From Anodontia alba (Eukaryota; Mollusca; Bivalvia; Lucinida; Lucinidae), in assembly GCA_964016985.1 (NCBI GenBank), contig OZ024824.1:48132520-48196519 (forward strand): a stretch of 64,000 nt of DNA. Reading direction: 5' to 3'. The notes under the pieces were generated by a model. The model was not told the DNA's origin. It searched no databases and worked only from the letters and a program-made list of their open reading frames with translations. Below are positions 11,631 to 23,634 of the stretch, piece after piece. The position numbers and the translations under genes were made by a program. Position 1 is the stretch's first letter. Each line of letters starts with the position of its first letter.

Positions 11631-12600
11631 CTGGCCTCGAGACTGGCCTCGAGAAGATGAACAAGGTTTTAAAGAAATCCGACGTAGTGACCTAGTTTTT
11701 GACCCACAAGGACCCAGATTCAAACTTGACCATGATATCATCAAGATTCTGGTAAAAATATCAAGATTGAAGCAAAACAGGCCTCTAGAGGGTGAACAAG
11801 GTTTTAAAGAAATCTGACCTAGTGACCTACTTTTAAACCCAACATGACCCATATTTTTCTCAAAGCAAACTTTCTGGTAAAGTTCCATGAAGATTAAAGC
11901 AAATCTGTAGCCTCTAGAGTGTGAACAAGTTTTTTAAAGAAATTTGACCTAGTGACCTAGTTTTGATCCAACATGGCCCATGTTCAAACTTGACCGAGAT
12001 ATCATCTAGACAAACACTCTGGTAAAAATTTATAAAGATTGAAGCAAAATTGTGGCCTCTAGAGGATAGACAAGTTTTTTGAACAAATCTGACCTAGTTT
12101 TTTTATCCGACATGATCCATATTCAAACTTGATTAAGATATCATCAAGACAAACATTCTGGTATAGTTTCATGAAGATTGATGTAAAATTGAGGTCTCTA
12201 GAGGGTGAAAAAGGTTATAAAGAAATTTGACCTAGAGACCTAGTTTTTGATCCAACATCACCCTTATTCGAACTTGACCGAGATATCAACCAGACAAATA
12301 TTCTGGTAAAGTTTCATGAAGATTGAAGCAAAACTGTGGCCTCTAGAGGGTAAACAAGGTTTAAAAAATGACCTAGTGACCTAGTTTTTGACCCGACATG
12401 ACCCATATTTTAATTCGACCGAGATATCATCATGTCAAACATTCTGGTAAAGTTTTATGAAGATTGAAGCAAAACTGTGGCCTCTTGGGGTGAACAAGGT
12501 TTTAAAGAATTTGACCAAGTGACCTAGTTTTTGACCTAACATCACCCGTATTCGAATTTGACCGATATATCATCCAGACAAATATTCTAACCATATTTGA
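11631..12600 (+). repeat. Tandem array, about 150-bp unit (GACCTAGTGACCTAG type)
   Basis: About six to seven units share GAACAAGGTTTTAAAGAAAT, TGACCTAGTGACCTAGTTTT, CATGACCCATATTCAAACTT and CATGAAGATTGAAGCAAAAC. It starts immediately after the terminal module of the preceding array, with a doubled ACTGGCCTCGAG. It is a different family from the neighbouring array. Confidence 0.8.
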
Positions 12601-12929
12601 TTTTCGACTGTTTGATTTGTGACGCAAAAAGTTTAAAACGTGTTTTGGGGTATAGTTTAGGTGGTTTTAGTTTAGTATTGGGGTGCTCAGGGGGTATTTC
12701 AACGGACCCAGAAAGGATAAATCATATGCCTTTTTGCCGAACTTAGCGGGAAATCAAATGGGACAAAATTATGACGGACTTTAAGTTTAAGTTCTCGACG
12801 TCAGAAGATAAAATTAAATTTTGTTTGCTTTGTTTTAGCGTGATTAGGACCGGCCTTATTCAGAGAAAAGGAATTTTAATAACTTGCAACTGTGCAAAGT
12901 GACAAGGCCTTTTTGTTGACACCAAGAAA

Positions 12930-13090
12930 TATTTGGTCTACATACCCATGCCATAGAACATTCATAAAATACTGAACAAGTCACAAGTCAGAATGTTCAG
13001 GTGATCAGACACGGACCGCAAAAGGAAGGGTGCAATCAGGCGTCCTAGGAATTTAAGGATTGCGACAGTCATTCCATATATTTAAATTGC
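12930..13090 (-). repeat. PLE-A-type 3' tail fragment
   Basis: Words such as CAGAATGTTCAG, AAGGGTGCAATCAGGCGTCC and the following taagcatt-like sequence match the tail of PLE-A at about 570-650 in the same orientation. No RT sequence remains. Confidence 0.55.
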
Positions 13091-13636
13091 GATATGTCAA
13101 AATGACAATGAGTAGCTAACGTGCAAAGAAAGGCGCGTCCGCGGTGAAATTAGATATCAACTTCGTATCCAGCGTTAATTAGAGTGGGGTGTGACTTTGA
13201 CAAGGACACTGTCAAAATTTCGGGTGTAAAAATTTGGTTTTGTTTTAAGAACCTCTATTATAATATTGAAAAAAAAAATGCCAAAAATTATCTGCTGTTC
13301 TTCGTCGCTTATCTTTCTTGTTTGAAGATGCTTCTTGTTGACAAGTAATGTTTATATCCTTCTTGATTCTAAGATAAATTCCGTAGAGATCAGAAGTTAT
13401 CTTGGGTCTTGTTAATCTTCCATTTACACATAGGGTTTAAATCATTAATATTTCAGTGTTTGACTGGAAACAATAAAACTGTTTTATATTAATATGATCG
13501 CAGCTATTGATAAATTTATCTGATTTATTAAACTATTCAGAACATTTCTGGTGACACGCAAATTGTCACATCAAATAAAATACTGAATCGATCATAAGAG
13601 AATCGGATGTTTGATTTATTCTTTTGACGCAAGAGT

Positions 13637-13790
13637 CCGCGGAACACAGCCTTCTAAAGCACTGAGTAAGGGTTTAATATATCCTATGTACGCCAGCTTT
13701 GGAAAACGAAACAATAGGCCAGTGTATACATTCAGACTGACCAAGGTCCTCGGGTGTCGATGTATCACAGCGTATATTGTGTATAGGTTC
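13637..13790. repeat. Repeat S, copy 1
   Basis: About 150 bp nearly identical to 17,896-18,041: CCTTCTAAAGCACTGAGTAA through CACAGCGTATATTGTGTATA. Both strands are open through the copy, which produces long-looking frames in both directions. Because the DNA itself is repeated, I do not call either frame a gene. Confidence 0.75.
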
Positions 13791-13879
13791 AAAAATGTTG
13801 ACTTCAATTCGTACTTATGCTTTAAACCTGCATCAGACATTGTAGTCAAATTGCCGTATTTTCCTTTCAAGCATTAGTA

Positions 13880-14780
13880 AAAAACAAATACAATACTACT
13901 AACTAACACAGGAGATAGAGCTATGAAACGGTATTAGTTAAATATGTGTGCAATAACTTTCAGTATTGGAAATTATTTTATCCCATGCTACATAATACTA
14001 CAAGTTCATTACACTACTTTTATGTTAAATCCCACATCGTCTGGCAAGCTCGACTCAGTTCATATTTAACATAATTGTATGGTAACTCTAACTTACATAT
14101 GTCTTTTGGCAATCTGTGATATGCTCGTTGCAACAAAATACAAATATTTATATGTTAACCGCAACGCAGTTAATCGCAATTCTCTTGTTAGTAGGAGAAC
14201 GTGACCAGTGACTAATAATGCTTAGTGAAGGTATGCACAATGTTGATGTTAACTTTGGCAGCACACGACGCTATATTCGAGTTTTCCCAAAATTTTATAT
14301 TTTGATCAAATTGTTGTTCTAAGGCTAAATATTTGTCCTCCGTAAAATGAAACACTGTAATGATTGTGTTAGGATGAAGAAGGATAAACAGTCAATTTAT
14401 ATTTGGTTGTTCTGCAAAGTTGCCAGTATGTTTATCTACCAGGTTGTAACTTATTGTATTAATCCAGTCCATGCTGCGTCTCCATTCAGCCAAGTGGAGC
14501 ACTGTTACTCGAGCATATTTAAAGAAATGATAGTTCAGTTCGGGATAATAAAAGCATCGCTGGTGTCTTTGAACCAGATACATATACACAACAATTGTTG
14601 CGACCTAAATCTGATCCAGAACTGGCCAAATTACTGTATTGTTTTACATTATTGCTAGAGATTTTGTCACGGCACAACATTCCCGTATTGTTACATTACA
14701 TTACGAAAACATGCCTATTTAAATGTATTGAAAATTTCACCACCAAAAAATGAAAATTTTCTGATAAAACGTTCTGATAT
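13880..14780. other. No recognisable gene
   Basis: Open frames at 14,347-14,658 (+) and 14,392-14,589 (-) overlap and carry no recognisable motif. I saw no repeat boundaries. Confidence 0.35.
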
Positions 14781-14782
14781 TT

Positions 14783-14889
14783 TTCATATTTATGCTCAAA
14801 ACATAGATTGTGGGTACTCATTAGAACCGCCTCGGTGAGGCGGTTCTAACGAGTACCTAAAATCTATGTTTTTGAGCAGAAATACGAAA
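14783..14889. repeat. Long hairpin foldback element, GTACTCATTAGAA type
   Basis: An inverted repeat with arms of about 50 bp is centred at 14,835. The inner GC-rich stem is GAACCGCCTC/GAGGCGGTTC, the middle stem GTACTCATTAG/CTAACGAGTAC, and the outer arms GCTCAAAACATAGATT/AATCTATGTTTTTGAGC. It shares its inner stem with the hairpin at 8,526-8,586. Confidence 0.8.
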
Positions 14890-15404
14890 ATTATTGTATA
14901 CCCCTGTAAACCCCGGTTTTACAATATAAAAGTGGGGTTTAAGTGGGTCAAAATTATATAGCCATGTTTTCGTGATGAAACCATTAAAACGATTCATACT
15001 CCCTTCTAAACCATTTAATTGCGGCATGTACACACCAGCTCTTTCCAAATATATACGTTATACTACGAGTACATATATACAGGAGCCAACACAATGTTCT
15101 TAACTAAGCAGACACCGTATTTATACCCCGCGCAAACTATGTTTGAGTGGGTTATAATGGTTTTCACGTTGTTCATCTGTCTGTCTGTTACAATTTGCTT
15201 TTGAAATCAACTTGTCCCGCAGTATAGTTTAAAACAATGTGATACATTGCATAGTAATAGTCATAGGGCTACTATGAAAGCCGAGGTATTGTTTGGGAGC
15301 AGATTCCCATGGTGATCTGGAACTGACAAAATTCTACAGGACTAGGCGATGACGGTGGTACGCTCGTATACTATATAATCAAATATCAGATCGAAAGGCA
15401 TGTT

Positions 15405-16735
<1,331 letters not shown>

Positions 16736-17240
16736 ATAATATATACATGCTGTGACATATGGCAGTGCCTTCCAGGCACCCAACACACTAAACTTTGCTT
16801 CTTTCAACCATACTTTCAAAGCATTCTGATACAGAAACATGATATATTTCCTTTCAAAAACAAGCTTTTGTTTTATTTGGTAGAGCACAGTGAAAATATT
16901 CGGACATCATATATAGGCATTTGTATAAAATCTATTGCTGGCATACGCGTCATTAGGAACAGTTGGGAAATGCTGATCAACCAGACTGTATTTGGACATT
17001 TACTTATAGCTATGCGCATGAGTGTATGTGTTTTCAATGTATGTTTAAACATTTTAAATTCACGATATTATGCTGTGGATATAGTTAATTGGATTTCAAA
17101 TGACAATGCTTTCCGATTTTAATGTTGCGACAGTTTAAATTGTACGAGTATGCCTGTAAAATTTATTCGTTCTAAAACCTGATGAAGAACTCATTATCGG
17201 GAGTAAGCGCTACTAGAATAAAAAAGAAAAACGTTACATC
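16736..17240. other. No recognisable gene
   Basis: An open frame spans 16,730-17,122 (130 codons) but shows no signal, domain or splice support. It begins inside the end of the PLE tail, so I treat it as chance. Confidence 0.35.
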
Positions 17241-17425
17241 GATTACTTCAGTAATAACACTTTAAAAGTCCTTCTCCGACCCCTAGCACGGCTTAAATAT
17301 AAGGAAAGATACCTAGGAATTGTCACAGTCACAAAGCACAGCCTTCTTAAGGCAGAAAAAAACCAAAGGAGGAACAAGCAATGATAAAACAAACTCTAGA
17401 ATGCGCAGTCGATGACAGACCATCG
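17241..17425 (-). repeat. Probable PLE 3'-tail fragment
   Basis: Words such as TAGGAATTGTCACAGTCACAAAGCACAGCC resemble the complement of the PLE tail block (GGTTTGTGATTGTGGCA...) seen at 48.75 and 41.3 kb. It is diverged, so confidence is low. Confidence 0.35.
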
Positions 17426-17434
17426 AAAAAAAAA

Positions 17435-17790
17435 CACGCTCCGTGCTAATGTTGCTAACAGCGAGACGGACGGACTCGCTCTCGCACACCCTTACTATGA
17501 GGGAAAGTCATGTAGCAAGTTTAGTTTAATTCCGCCCTGTCACTTAGGAGGATAGCGTGACGAACAGATGGACGTACGACGGACGAAAGGACGGACGAAC
17601 AGAAAATGTTACTCTCGCACACCCTTACCACGCAGAGAAGTTACGTAGCAAGTTTGGTTAAATCCAGCCCAGTTGTTTAGAAGGAGATAGCGTGATGGAC
17701 GGACGAACAGATGAACGGACAGGCGGATGGACGCAGGCGTTCACAATATCCGCATCGCTTAAAAAATAAAGCTTGGGGATAACTAGATAT
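17435..17790 (+). repeat. Two-unit tandem repeat with GGACGGACGAACAG tail
   Basis: CTCTCGCACACCCTTAC occurs at about 17,477 and 17,611 (period about 134 bp), each followed by related text (GTAGCAAGTTTRGTTTAA, GATAGCGTGA) and a GGACGGACGAACAG-rich segment. This looks like the end of a non-autonomous array-bearing transposon. Confidence 0.6.
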
Positions 17791-17895
17791 GAAATCACTA
17801 ACGCACGAACAAAGAAGAACTGAAACAGTACCTTATATTGAGTTGAGCTGTGTTCCGTGAGCCACTGACACTATGTGGAAAAGGCCATACCTGCG

Positions 17896-18041
17896 GAACA
17901 AAGCCTTCTAAAGCACTGAGTAAGGGTTTAATATACCCTATATACGCCAACTTTGGAAAACCAAACAATAGGCCAGTGTATACATTCAGACTGACCAAGG
18001 TCCTCGGGTTTCGATGTATCACAGCGTATATTGTGTATAGC
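17896..18041. repeat. Repeat S, copy 2
   Basis: Near-identical to 13,637-13,790, with only a few substitutions over about 150 bp. The flanks differ beyond about 18,042, where copy 1 continues ggttcaaaaatg and this copy caaggttcctg. That locates one boundary of the repeat. Confidence 0.75.
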
Positions 18042-18450
18042 AAGGTTCCTGACCAGACTACGCAGATGCTTTGGATAGTGCAGATCTCTGCTGCGTTTTG
18101 TGTGAGAACTGATGTTCCCTTGACCAGACCTCATATATCTGATAGAGAAAACCAACATGATAATTAATTGATAGATGTTACCAGGACAAATCGAAATCAT
18201 GCAACCAACAGAAACTCAGTTGTTGTTTTGTTTCGCATCAAATAAGAGTCGAGCCTCCTTTATCTTCATTGTTGCTTTCTTCGTTTTTGTTTTCTGCATT
18301 CCTTTACTACAAACAGTTTGTATTTTTCATATACTCTCTAAAGCTGAACTTCTGAATGTACTTTAACATGAACTTAAAATGCTTTGTCTGTCTCTTAATC
18401 ACCTTCAGTATACTGCTGAAGTTTATTTTGTTTTTTCCTCTTTATTTCAG

Positions 18451-18483
18451 TGATGATGATGACACAGTCATACGTCTGTGAAG
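18451..18483 (+). CDS. Candidate 33-bp upstream exon of the CUB/LDLa gene
   Basis: A strong acceptor (tttcctctttatttcag, 18,434-18,450) and a strong donor (gtaagtatt from 18,484) bracket 33 bases that are open as tg-ATG-ATG-ATG-ACA-CAG-TCA-TAC-GTC-TGT-GAA-g, that is MMMTQSYVCE. It enters and leaves in phase 1. Joined to the exon at 52,140 it gives GAA-GCA-TGT, and the protein reads MMMTQSYVCEACGKYEKV into the CUB domain. What is seen is the splice sites and phase. That it belongs to this gene across 33.7 kb is inference. It has no hydrophobic leader, so a further 5' exon with the signal peptide would be required. The start is not chosen here because all three ATGs would lack a signal sequence. 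Confidence 0.4.
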
Positions 18484-18779
18484 GTAAGTATTAAAAGTTG
18501 AAATATTACTAATTTAACAAGAATTCTAGTGAAATTGAGCTTTCCATATGTAGGACATTTAATTTGTAATGACTGCAATTCAACAGACTTATGCCAATTT
18601 AGCACAGTTTGGTTGATCAAGAGTAAAATCAAAACGGGTTTTATGCTTTAATAAATTAACTGAGCACAAATCTTGCTGATATACGTTAAGTCTAAATGGT
18701 AGCGCTTTTAGTGATAAAGACATAGGTGCAACGACTTACAAAGAAACGACAGTCGTTGAATATATTGTATCTGTTCATC

Positions 18780-19322
18780 TGTTGCTCTATTATGCCATTT
18801 TCAAGTAAATGAATTCTGTTCATTGTATTCAGACGCGCTCAACTCTATTGAATTTTCCCTAAAAAGTCAGATCTATACAAATCTTCAAAATAGAAAATGT
18901 AGCACTGACAATATATACAAACGCTGGGCTGGGAAAAACACACAAAAAAAAACAATTGTTTATTGATAATCTAGATCGGGCCAGAATACAGAAAGTCCAA
19001 AATAAACTAAGCAGTATAACAAAACCTGACAAAGAAACAATAAATAGTGTAATGTCAGAAATAGAAGATATATATTTAAAACGACAAGAAACCATATGGT
19101 TACTAGGTATATTACATATACACCTAATAATGTAGATGAAAACAAAACAGAACAGAAGTTGGTTTAACAATAAGTGTCGACAGGCAAGAAAAATACCATT
19201 CAGATAGACGAATGTTTAATATTAATAAAACTTTACAAGACCAGAACAGAAACAAGTAAACAATATAAGAAGAAAATAAGTAAAATTATATTACAGAATA
19301 AACGCTCGATGCAAAACAAAAA
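18780..19322 (+). pseudogene. CR1-like LINE, part 1 (region before RT)
   Basis: The plus strand encodes, with frame breaks, LDRARIQKVQNKLSSITKPD, then KWFNNKCRQARKKYHSDRRM (19,150-19,215), the basic linker typical between endonuclease and RT of CR1/Jockey-type ORF2. It continues with NKTLQDQNRNKLNNIRRKIS and ends at KNK about 19,320, where PLE-C is inserted. The protein sense resumes at 22,381 (SSKEFWKY), which shows one LINE split by later insertions. The upstream endonuclease is not recognisable. Confidence 0.65.
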
Positions 19323-21330
19323 AGGTAAGAGAAAAATCCAGGGAGTGTCACAATCACAAACCGCAGCCCTTCCCAGACCCCAAGAGGAAGAGGAAACCGA
19401 CAAATCTAAACAAGCACAAACCGAACAAACGTACGAAAAACACTAAGATTAGCTCTCTCTTCCCCAAGTGAGGTAATCGCAATACTAAAAGGACTGAAAA
19501 ACACAAAAAACAAAATGACACACGGAAAGACATACAACAAATCGCCTCGTAGAATAAACCACTAAGCAACAAAGAGTAAGACTAACACCGGGACCACCAC
19601 CTTAGAACGGTCAGTAGAGCAAACCACCGGGGGGTTTAAAGCACTTTTACAGCTAGCTAACTTCACCCTGGGTCCCGATGCTACTCTTAATACAGAAATA
19701 CATAAAAATTCGGTTCGCATAAAGGCTCCCAACTCAGTCAATGCATCAAAGCGAAAACATAAAAATCAAATTAATCACTATAATAAACAATGACGAGTAC
19801 TCATGGTTAATTTTACTGTATGCCAGATCTCGAGTAAATGAAAACCAATAGTTGAACCACGGCGGGCCAAGCCAAAGACATATCGTCAAGCCCCAACCAA
19901 CTGATTAAAGTTTTACGAAGAGGCCGTCATTGAGTCTGAACCGCCGTCATGCAATTAAGGAGTGAAGCATAGCCATCAACAATGATTGGATTGACAACTA
20001 GGCATGCAGTCTGCCGCATAATATCCAGGCTATAGCCAATTCTTTTCTAACGGTTAATAAGTTTTCTGAATTGCTCCGAAAAGTTAGATTTACCTACAAT
20101 TTTTCTAAATCTGTACACTAAGTCACCGTAAAATTCGGGTTCCGATATACCTTGTTGCAGAAGTGTTTTCAGACTGACGCTATATTTTTCTAACAAGGCA
20201 CTGTGTCTGCGATAAAATTTCGAAAACGCCTTACGAAGTTTAAAATAACGATAGCCCTGCCTAAGAAGTTTGGCAGTAATGGCTTTATTACGGTAGTTAA
20301 AGTCATTAAGATTTGAAGAAGCTCTGGCGAATCTTATAAGTTGAGATATGTATACCCCATATGAGGTACGCCGGGGGACATCGCCATCCAGAAAAGGGAA
20401 ATTGACTATATCAAAATCAAAATCGTCCCGTTTATCATAAATTTTGGTGGAAACTGTACCATTAGATATACAAAGATTCAAATCCAAAAAAGGTACCTCG
20501 GTATCGGAAGAATTTGCTCTATTTAATTGGAGTTCTGTAAGGTATATCCGGTCCACCATTTGGTCAAAGTAAATATTGTCAGTATTTAATACATTGTCAA
20601 GGTATCTTGAAGTTGAATTGAATAATGTCAGCCTGATTTTCACGTGAGAGAGATTTCTCTCATAACAAAAAAGAAACAAATCTGCAACAAGAGGAGCACA
20701 ATTAGTTCCCATCGGAATACCAATAGTTTGTCTATAAAGTTTAGTTCCAAATCTAATAAAAATATTATCCAAAAGGTAAACAAGGGCATCACAGACTTTT
20801 TGACACGACCATAAATTGTGATTATTATATACATCAGAAGTGAAAAAAGCACATTCTTCGTTGCAAGCCAAATATTGGGTATTCTCCCGAATAAACGTTC
20901 GGTTAATTAAATCAATAAGTTTATCTTTTATAAGATGATGAGGTAACGTAGTATACAGTGTAGAAAAATCATATGTAGACAATTTAGAAGCCTGAAAGTT
21001 TTTAGATTTAAATTTATTGAGAACGTCATAAGAATTTTTAATTGACCAAAAATAGTTAATTCCGTCCCTTTCGTAAACAGTATCATAGTATCTAATCCAA
21101 TGTTTTTAACAACAGTAAGGCATGAAGCTAGCAGTTTGGACAAAACAGTAGTCGTACAAGAACTAGAATTAGCAATGAAGCGTGCTTTATAAGGTCGTTT
21201 ATGAAGTTTCGGTAACCAATATAACGTAGGAAGTCTGTCTTGCTTTTCTTTAATACTCACTGCAAACTTAGCAGTAATATCGATAGAATGGGTATTGACA
21301 ATAGATCTCTCGTCAGTAGAAATCCAAAAG
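19323..21330 (-). pseudogene. PLE-C: Penelope-like reverse transcriptase, longest copy
   Basis: The minus strand contains a 311-codon uninterrupted frame (20982-20047). It holds motif A (STYDFSTLYTTLPHHLIKD), motif B (GIPMGTNCAPLVADLFLF), a motif C reading SRYLDNVLNTDN, and a C-terminal thumb-like part ending FSEQFRKLINR. Upstream, in other frames, 21,290-20,990 encodes ISTDERSIVNTHSID, LPTLYWLPKLHKRPYKARF and IANSSSCTTTVLSKLLASC. Motif C has YLDN where PLE-B and PLE-E have YLDD, so a catalytic Asp is lost. The segment between motifs B and C carries a compensated frameshift and a small deletion. The 3' tail (20,040-19,323) holds the hairpin motif and ends ggtaagagaaaa. No GIY-YIG domain is visible. 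RT of a dead retroelement; confident as RT, moderately confident as PLE. Confidence 0.8.
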
Positions 21331-22380
21331 CCGCAGCCCTTACCAGACACCAAGAGGAAGAGGAAACAGACAAAACCAAACAAGCGCAAATCGAACAAAC
21401 GTACAAAAAGCACTAAGATTAGCTCTCTCTTCCTCAAGCAAGGTAATCGCAATGCTAAAAGGACTGAAAAACACAAGAACAAAATAACACAAGGCAATAC
21501 TTAAAACAAATCGCCTCGCAGAATAAACCACAAAGCAACAAAGAGTAAGACTAACACCGGGACCACGGCCTTAGAACGGTCTGTAGAGTAGACAACCGGG
21601 GATTTAAAGCACTTTTACAGCTAGACAACTTCACCCTGGGTCCCGATGCTACTCTTAATAATAATAAATCACCTGGGGTGGATGTTGGGTTAAAAGCTCT
21701 TTAATAGCCGGCCAACGTCACCCTGGGTCCCCATGTTATGCTTTATACAGAAAAACACAAAACTTCGGTTCGCAAAAAGGCTCCCAACTCAGAATGCATC
21801 AAAGTGAAAACATAAAAATCAAATCAATCACTATGATAGACAAAGACGAATACTCATGGCTAATTCTACTGTGTGCCAGAGTAAATGGAAACCAATAGTT
21901 GAACCACGGCGGACCAAGCCAAAGACATATCGTCAAGCCTCAACCTATTGGTTTGAAGTTTTACGAAGAGGCCGTCATTGAGTCTGAGGTCCGAACCGCC
22001 ATCGTGCAATTAAAGAGTGAAGCATGGCCATCAACAATGATTGGGTTGATAACTAGGCATGCAGTCTGCCGCATAATATCCAGGCTATAGGCAGTTCTTT
22101 TATAACGGTTAATTAGTTTTCTGAATTGCTCCGATTTCCCCACAATTTTTCTAAACTGTACACTAAGTCACCTTAAAATTCTGGTTCCATTAGATATACA
22201 TAGATTCAAATCCAAAAACAGGTGCCTCGGTATCGGAAGAATTGGATTTATTTAATTGGAGTTCAGTAGGGTATATGCGGTCCACTATTTGGCCAAAGTA
22301 AATATTGTCAATATGTAATAAATTATCAAGGTAGCTTGAAGTGGAATTGAAAGCCTCAAGTTCAACAAATGCACCAGAAG
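21331..22380 (-). pseudogene. PLE-D: partial Penelope-like element in tandem with PLE-C
   Basis: The 3' tail (21,331-21,900) matches that of PLE-C, including the hairpin motif near 21,564-21,585 and GGGAGCC...AACTCAG words. The RT C-terminus follows on the minus strand (SEQFRKLINRYKRTAYSLDI, RQTACLVINPIIVDG). After a large internal deletion near 22,180 come SYLDNLLHIDN and YPTELQLNKSNSSDTEAP. PLE-C's truncated 5' end is fused directly to this tail, giving two head-to-tail copies. The right edge meets the resumed LINE at about 22,380. Confidence 0.72.
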
Positions 22381-23634
22381 TCTTCAAAAGAATTTTGGAA
22401 GTATATAAACATTTAAAATGCTTAAACGAAAAACTCAGATATAAAACTTGAAAGTCTCTTTGAATTCTGAAAATATATTAATAATACTGACCACGATAAT
22501 GAAGTTTTTGAAGAAGCCATTATAAATAATGTACATACTGATATACTAAACTGCAAAATAACGGAAGATAAAATCATAAGCTGCATAAAGAAATAAAAAA
22601 GATGGAAGGTGTTGTGTTTCAGATGTAATTATCAATGCATACATTAAAGTTTCGTATCCCTTATTCTTACCTTAATATGTTAAATTGCTTAACTTAATTC
22701 TTGACAGTGGCCATTTACCAGAGTCCTGGCTTATTGGTGTAATAAAATCTTTGTATAAAAACAAAGGTGTTCCTACTCTGCCGGAAAATTATCGTCCGAG
22801 CACCATTCTTAGTTGCATGGGAAAACTTTTCACTGCAATATTAGATGTACGACTTAATAACTACTTAGCGGAATATAATATTTTAAATTAGACCCGGTGT
22901 GGTTTCAGAGCATCATGTTCTACAGCTGATAAAATTTTGTCTTGCATGCCCTTAGTAAATGAAAGTAAGAATTTTAGACTCAACTCTGCATTTATTGATT
23001 TGATTTTCAGAAAGCATTCGACAGTGTTTGGAGGATAGATTTATGGGGAAAACTATCGAAAACCAATGTTTCTGGGAAAATATCAACTATTGTGAAACAT
23101 ATGTATGCAAATATTAATTCCTTTGTATCTTTAAATGGGGAAATCTGAATTCTTTGACTGTAAAAATGGCTTGGGACAAGGGAAAATTTAGCGCCTATAT
23201 TGTTTTCTATGTTCTTAAATGATCTTTTGCTATAAAATGAACATAACATAGGTTTGAATATCTTTGGTATTACTTAAAGTAGAGGACACTGTTTTGTTTG
23301 CAGGGAAAGAAGATGAATTACAACCATTATTGTATAAATTTCAAACATGTTGTTTACGATGGAATCTTAAAGTTAATCCTGAATAGTCAAAAAATCATAT
23401 TTGGTGACAGATCCAGAAATCATGGCAATATATGTTTCAACAAGCAACAGTTAGACATTATAGATTATTTTGGATGTCTGGGGGTTCTTTTGCCAATTTT
23501 TAGAACTTTTTATCAAACGAAAAGACATATTGTAGATCAAGCAAGAAAAGTTCATTTTGGATTGTACAGGAAAATAAGGATTTGCCGGTTAATTGTCAGA
23601 TAAAACTTTTCAACAACACTATTGTGCCTATTTA
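22381..23634 (+). pseudogene. CR1-like LINE, part 2 (reverse transcriptase)
   Basis: After the PLE block the LINE frame resumes with SSKEFWKY. 22,685-22,891 encodes LNLILDSGHLPESWLIGVIK, SLYKNKGVPTLPENYRP and LSCMGKLFTAILDVRLNNYL, a classic RT fingers region. Further broken pieces give CGFRASCSTADKI, FRKHSTVFGG (decayed motif A region) and KSQKIIFGDRSRNHG. 23,460-23,590 gives YQTKRHIVDQARKVHFGLYR. The catalytic FADD box is lost. Many stops make it a fossil. The frame is cut at 23,634 by the Helitron. Confidence 0.75.

Noticed and set aside
18175..18366. Hydrophobic frame as signal-peptide exon for the CUB gene
   Set aside because: The only phase-1 donor (gtattt at 18,320) is weak, and the hydrophobic segment starts about 30 residues in; not convincing without transcript data.
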